Below are positions 62,127 through 64,000 of a stretch of DNA of 64,000 nucleotides, one piece after another. Position numbers and translations under genes: made by a program. Origin of the DNA: Abelmoschus esculentus. Taxonomy: Eukaryota; Streptophyta; Magnoliopsida; Malvales; Malvaceae. Location of the stretch: positions 24,567,001 to 24,631,000 of the forward strand of contig JAUCBN010000006.1 in assembly GCA_035048815.1 (NCBI GenBank), in the 5' to 3' direction. Numbering within the stretch: position 1 is the stretch's first letter; each line of letters begins with the position of its first letter. Below the pieces are notes generated by a model. That model had not been told where the DNA came from. It saw only the letters and a program-made list of their open reading frames with translations, and ran no database searches.

Positions 62127-63223
62127 ATGGAGTTGTGCATGGAGGAAAGAGCGTTGAAATCTAGTGTAAGGGGAGAACTAACCATGCAGAAGAACAACCA
62201 GTGTGTTGTTTTCGATGATTTATTGTGCCTGAACGGCGCCGTTGCCGGAGACGATTTCTCCGTCGACTGTTTCTTTGATTTCACCAACGAAGAATTCGAA
62301 AACGAAGAAGAAAATTCGGCTTTCGTTTTCTCGCAAGAACAACGTGGAGCAGTAGCAGATGACGATAGTAACTCGAATTCCAGCAGTTTTTCTTTTGATT
62401 CTGTTCTCTCCAACGAATTATCCGTCCCGGTAAATTTCATTTTCTGAAATAAATTATTTTAATTTACAAAAAGGAAATAAACCCTCTTTTTCCATGGAAA
62501 ATTTTGTTTTCTTCTTGTTTTTAATATTTTGTTTTGTTTTTTTAGGATGAAGAAATTGCAGGGCTTGAATGGGTATCTCAGTTTGTGGACGATACGGTTC
62601 CGCAGCTTCAATTTTCATTCCCGGTTTTCAAGCATGAAACCGAAAACTCAGCGAAAGCTCGGTTTGAATCCGAAACGGAGCCGGTTTTTGTGAAAACGCC
62701 GTGTTTCTCGTTACCTGTGCCGTCTAAAAGTCGGAGCAAACGGGCTAAATCGACCGGGAAAACATGGTCTGTTGGGTCGATGCCTCTTTCCGAGTCATTG
62801 ACTTCGACTACATCGTCGTCATCTTCGAGTGTTTCTTCCGGATTTTCCATGACTTCGGCTCCGGTTCTCATAACCGAGTTGAGCAACGATTTCGCTGAAC
62901 CGCCGACGAAGAAGCAGAGGAGGAAACCGGGCGTTCGGGTCAGTGGTGGGAACGCTTCCCAACGAAGGTGTAGTCATTGTCAAGTTCAAAAGACTCCACA
63001 GTGGCGAACTGGTCCAGACGGTGCCAAAACCTTGTGTAACGCTTGTGGTGTTCGTTTCAAGTCGGGTCGGCTCTTCCCCGAGTACAGACCGGCCTGTAGC
63101 CCCACTTTTTCCGAAGACATCCACTCCAACAGCCACCGGAAAGTTTTGGAAATAAGAAGAAAGAAAGAGTCTACGGAAGGGAAGGAATCGGATGAGTTAA
63201 CTCGGATGATTCCGAGTTTTTGA
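62127..63223 (+). CDS. GATA zinc-finger transcription factor, subfamily I (GATA5/GATA7-like)
   Basis: 326 aa, exons 62127-62429 and 62546-63223. The N-terminal half is acidic and Ser-rich ([35 protein letters not shown]), then [16 protein letters not shown], the conserved subfamily-I motif, then a basic patch [10 protein letters not shown], a long Ser run and [10 protein letters not shown] before the finger. The single GATA finger is [18 protein letters not shown]...[13 protein letters not shown] (C-x2-C-x18-C-x2-C), followed by a [14 protein letters not shown] tail typical of this group. It binds WGATAR sites; related factors act in light, growth and carbon/nitrogen responses. The leader intron close to the ATG is usual for the family. 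Met5 is a possible alternative start. Confidence 0.94.
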
Positions 63224-64000
63224 GAGTTTAGGAAAGTAAACAAGTTAAACCAGTGTTGATCCGGGTTTAACTTAACTCTTATCAGGTTTAGCTTAGTTCC
63301 TAGCATTTCAGGGTCTAATTAGTTTTTTAATTTCTAGTCTTTAATTTCTTTTTTGACTTTTCTTTTAGTCAATTTATGGTTGCAGCAGATTTTAACGAAG
63401 AGGGCGATTTTTACAAGTTGATTTTTATTTATTTTTTATATTAATTAATTCAAACAATGCTTATGCTAGTGTCACATGCAACTTGCAAGTAGTTTTTGAC
63501 ACGTTCAAAATGATTCAGCCGGCTCTTCTTCTCGATGATTTAGAAGGCAATTGGCTGTCCGATATTAGAATATAAAATTAAATGTTAGATACAAATATAT
63601 TATATATTTTTTAAGAACATCATATTCTATTTAAATAATTTATATTTGAGTAATTTTATTCGTAGGTGAGTATAAATTTATTATTATTATTTTTGTCACT
63701 AGAGTATAAATTGCAGTATTTATTTATTTTAAAATATGAATACTTACGTGTCAAACATTATGTGTGAAGATTGACGTGTTGGTACACTTACTTTCATCTT
63801 TTATCGTATACTACGAAAGGATGGCCAAGTTGTTGAAATATCTGACTCAAAGGGTTGGAATGGTGAATGGTGGCCGAGTCATTAGAGCTAATGGCCAGGC
63901 GGACCCAATGGCCACTTTCACAAAGAACAAAACAGGCTCGAGACTCAACACTTAAAGTGTGTCTTTTAACAACATTTTCAGTGGACCGCATGGGTTTTGA
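63224..64000. other. 3' UTR of the GATA gene and intergenic DNA
   Basis: The 3' UTR extends to about 63.4-63.5 kb. The open frame at 63764-63955 (63 codons) has no recognisable domain and I do not call it a gene. Confidence 0.45.

Noticed and set aside
63764..63955. Small gene at the right edge
   Set aside because: 63 codons, no domain, no supporting splice or promoter signals; chance frame more likely.

Overview
This window is nuclear DNA of a flowering plant, most probably a eudicot. The genes are intron-rich with canonical GT-AG junctions and two GC-AG junctions. The intergenic DNA is very AT-rich and carries small inverted-repeat elements. All recognisable proteins belong to plant families (Sec14-nodulin, CrRLK1L, BEL1-like, dehydrin, CIF peptide, NET3, GATA). 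A Malvaceae source such as cotton is my guess only; nothing decisive for it was seen. All exon borders were read by eye from splice motifs, reading phase and family knowledge, so single borders may be off by a base or two.

Layout. 0-2 kb: 5' part of a bifunctional DHFR-thymidylate synthase (minus), cut by the window edge. 2.6-11 kb: two Sec14/nodulin-type phosphatidylinositol-transfer paralogues in convergent orientation. 11-16.8 kb: decayed DNA holding a tRNA-Pro 5' fragment, a NET3-like actin-binding pseudogene and two MITE-like palindromes. 16.8-17.7 kb: a three-exon gene for a Casparian strip integrity factor (CIF) sulfopeptide precursor, the most easily missed gene here. 20.4-30.5 kb: a dense plus-strand block with an N-terminally MGAACC RING-H2 protein, a dehydrin with ABA-type promoter motifs, histidinol-phosphatase (IMPL2/HISN7-like) and an intronless CrRLK1L receptor kinase. 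31-47 kb: a minus-strand block with SUMO E1 subunit SAE2, a BEL1-like homeodomain factor and the alpha-COP coatomer subunit. 47-50 kb: a gene-free interval with a 0.9 kb foldback element and a Tourist-like MITE, both with target-site duplications. 50-57 kb: squalene synthase (plus) and SH3P2-like autophagy/trafficking protein (minus), convergent. 57-61.9 kb: AT-rich, gene-free, with one small palindromic element and a cluster of S-phase-type promoter motifs with no gene beside it. 62-63.2 kb: a subfamily-I GATA factor.

The genes do not form one pathway, as is usual in plants. Shared themes are membrane traffic and lipid signalling (two Sec14 proteins, alpha-COP, SH3P2), cell-wall or barrier signalling (CIF, CrRLK1L) and ABA/stress (dehydrin). 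I see no evidence of a new multi-gene system. The points most worth a second look are the CIF gene, the diverged convergent Sec14 pair with leader uORFs, the foldback element, the orphan S-phase motif cluster and an orphan coding-like segment at 22.84-23.04 kb.
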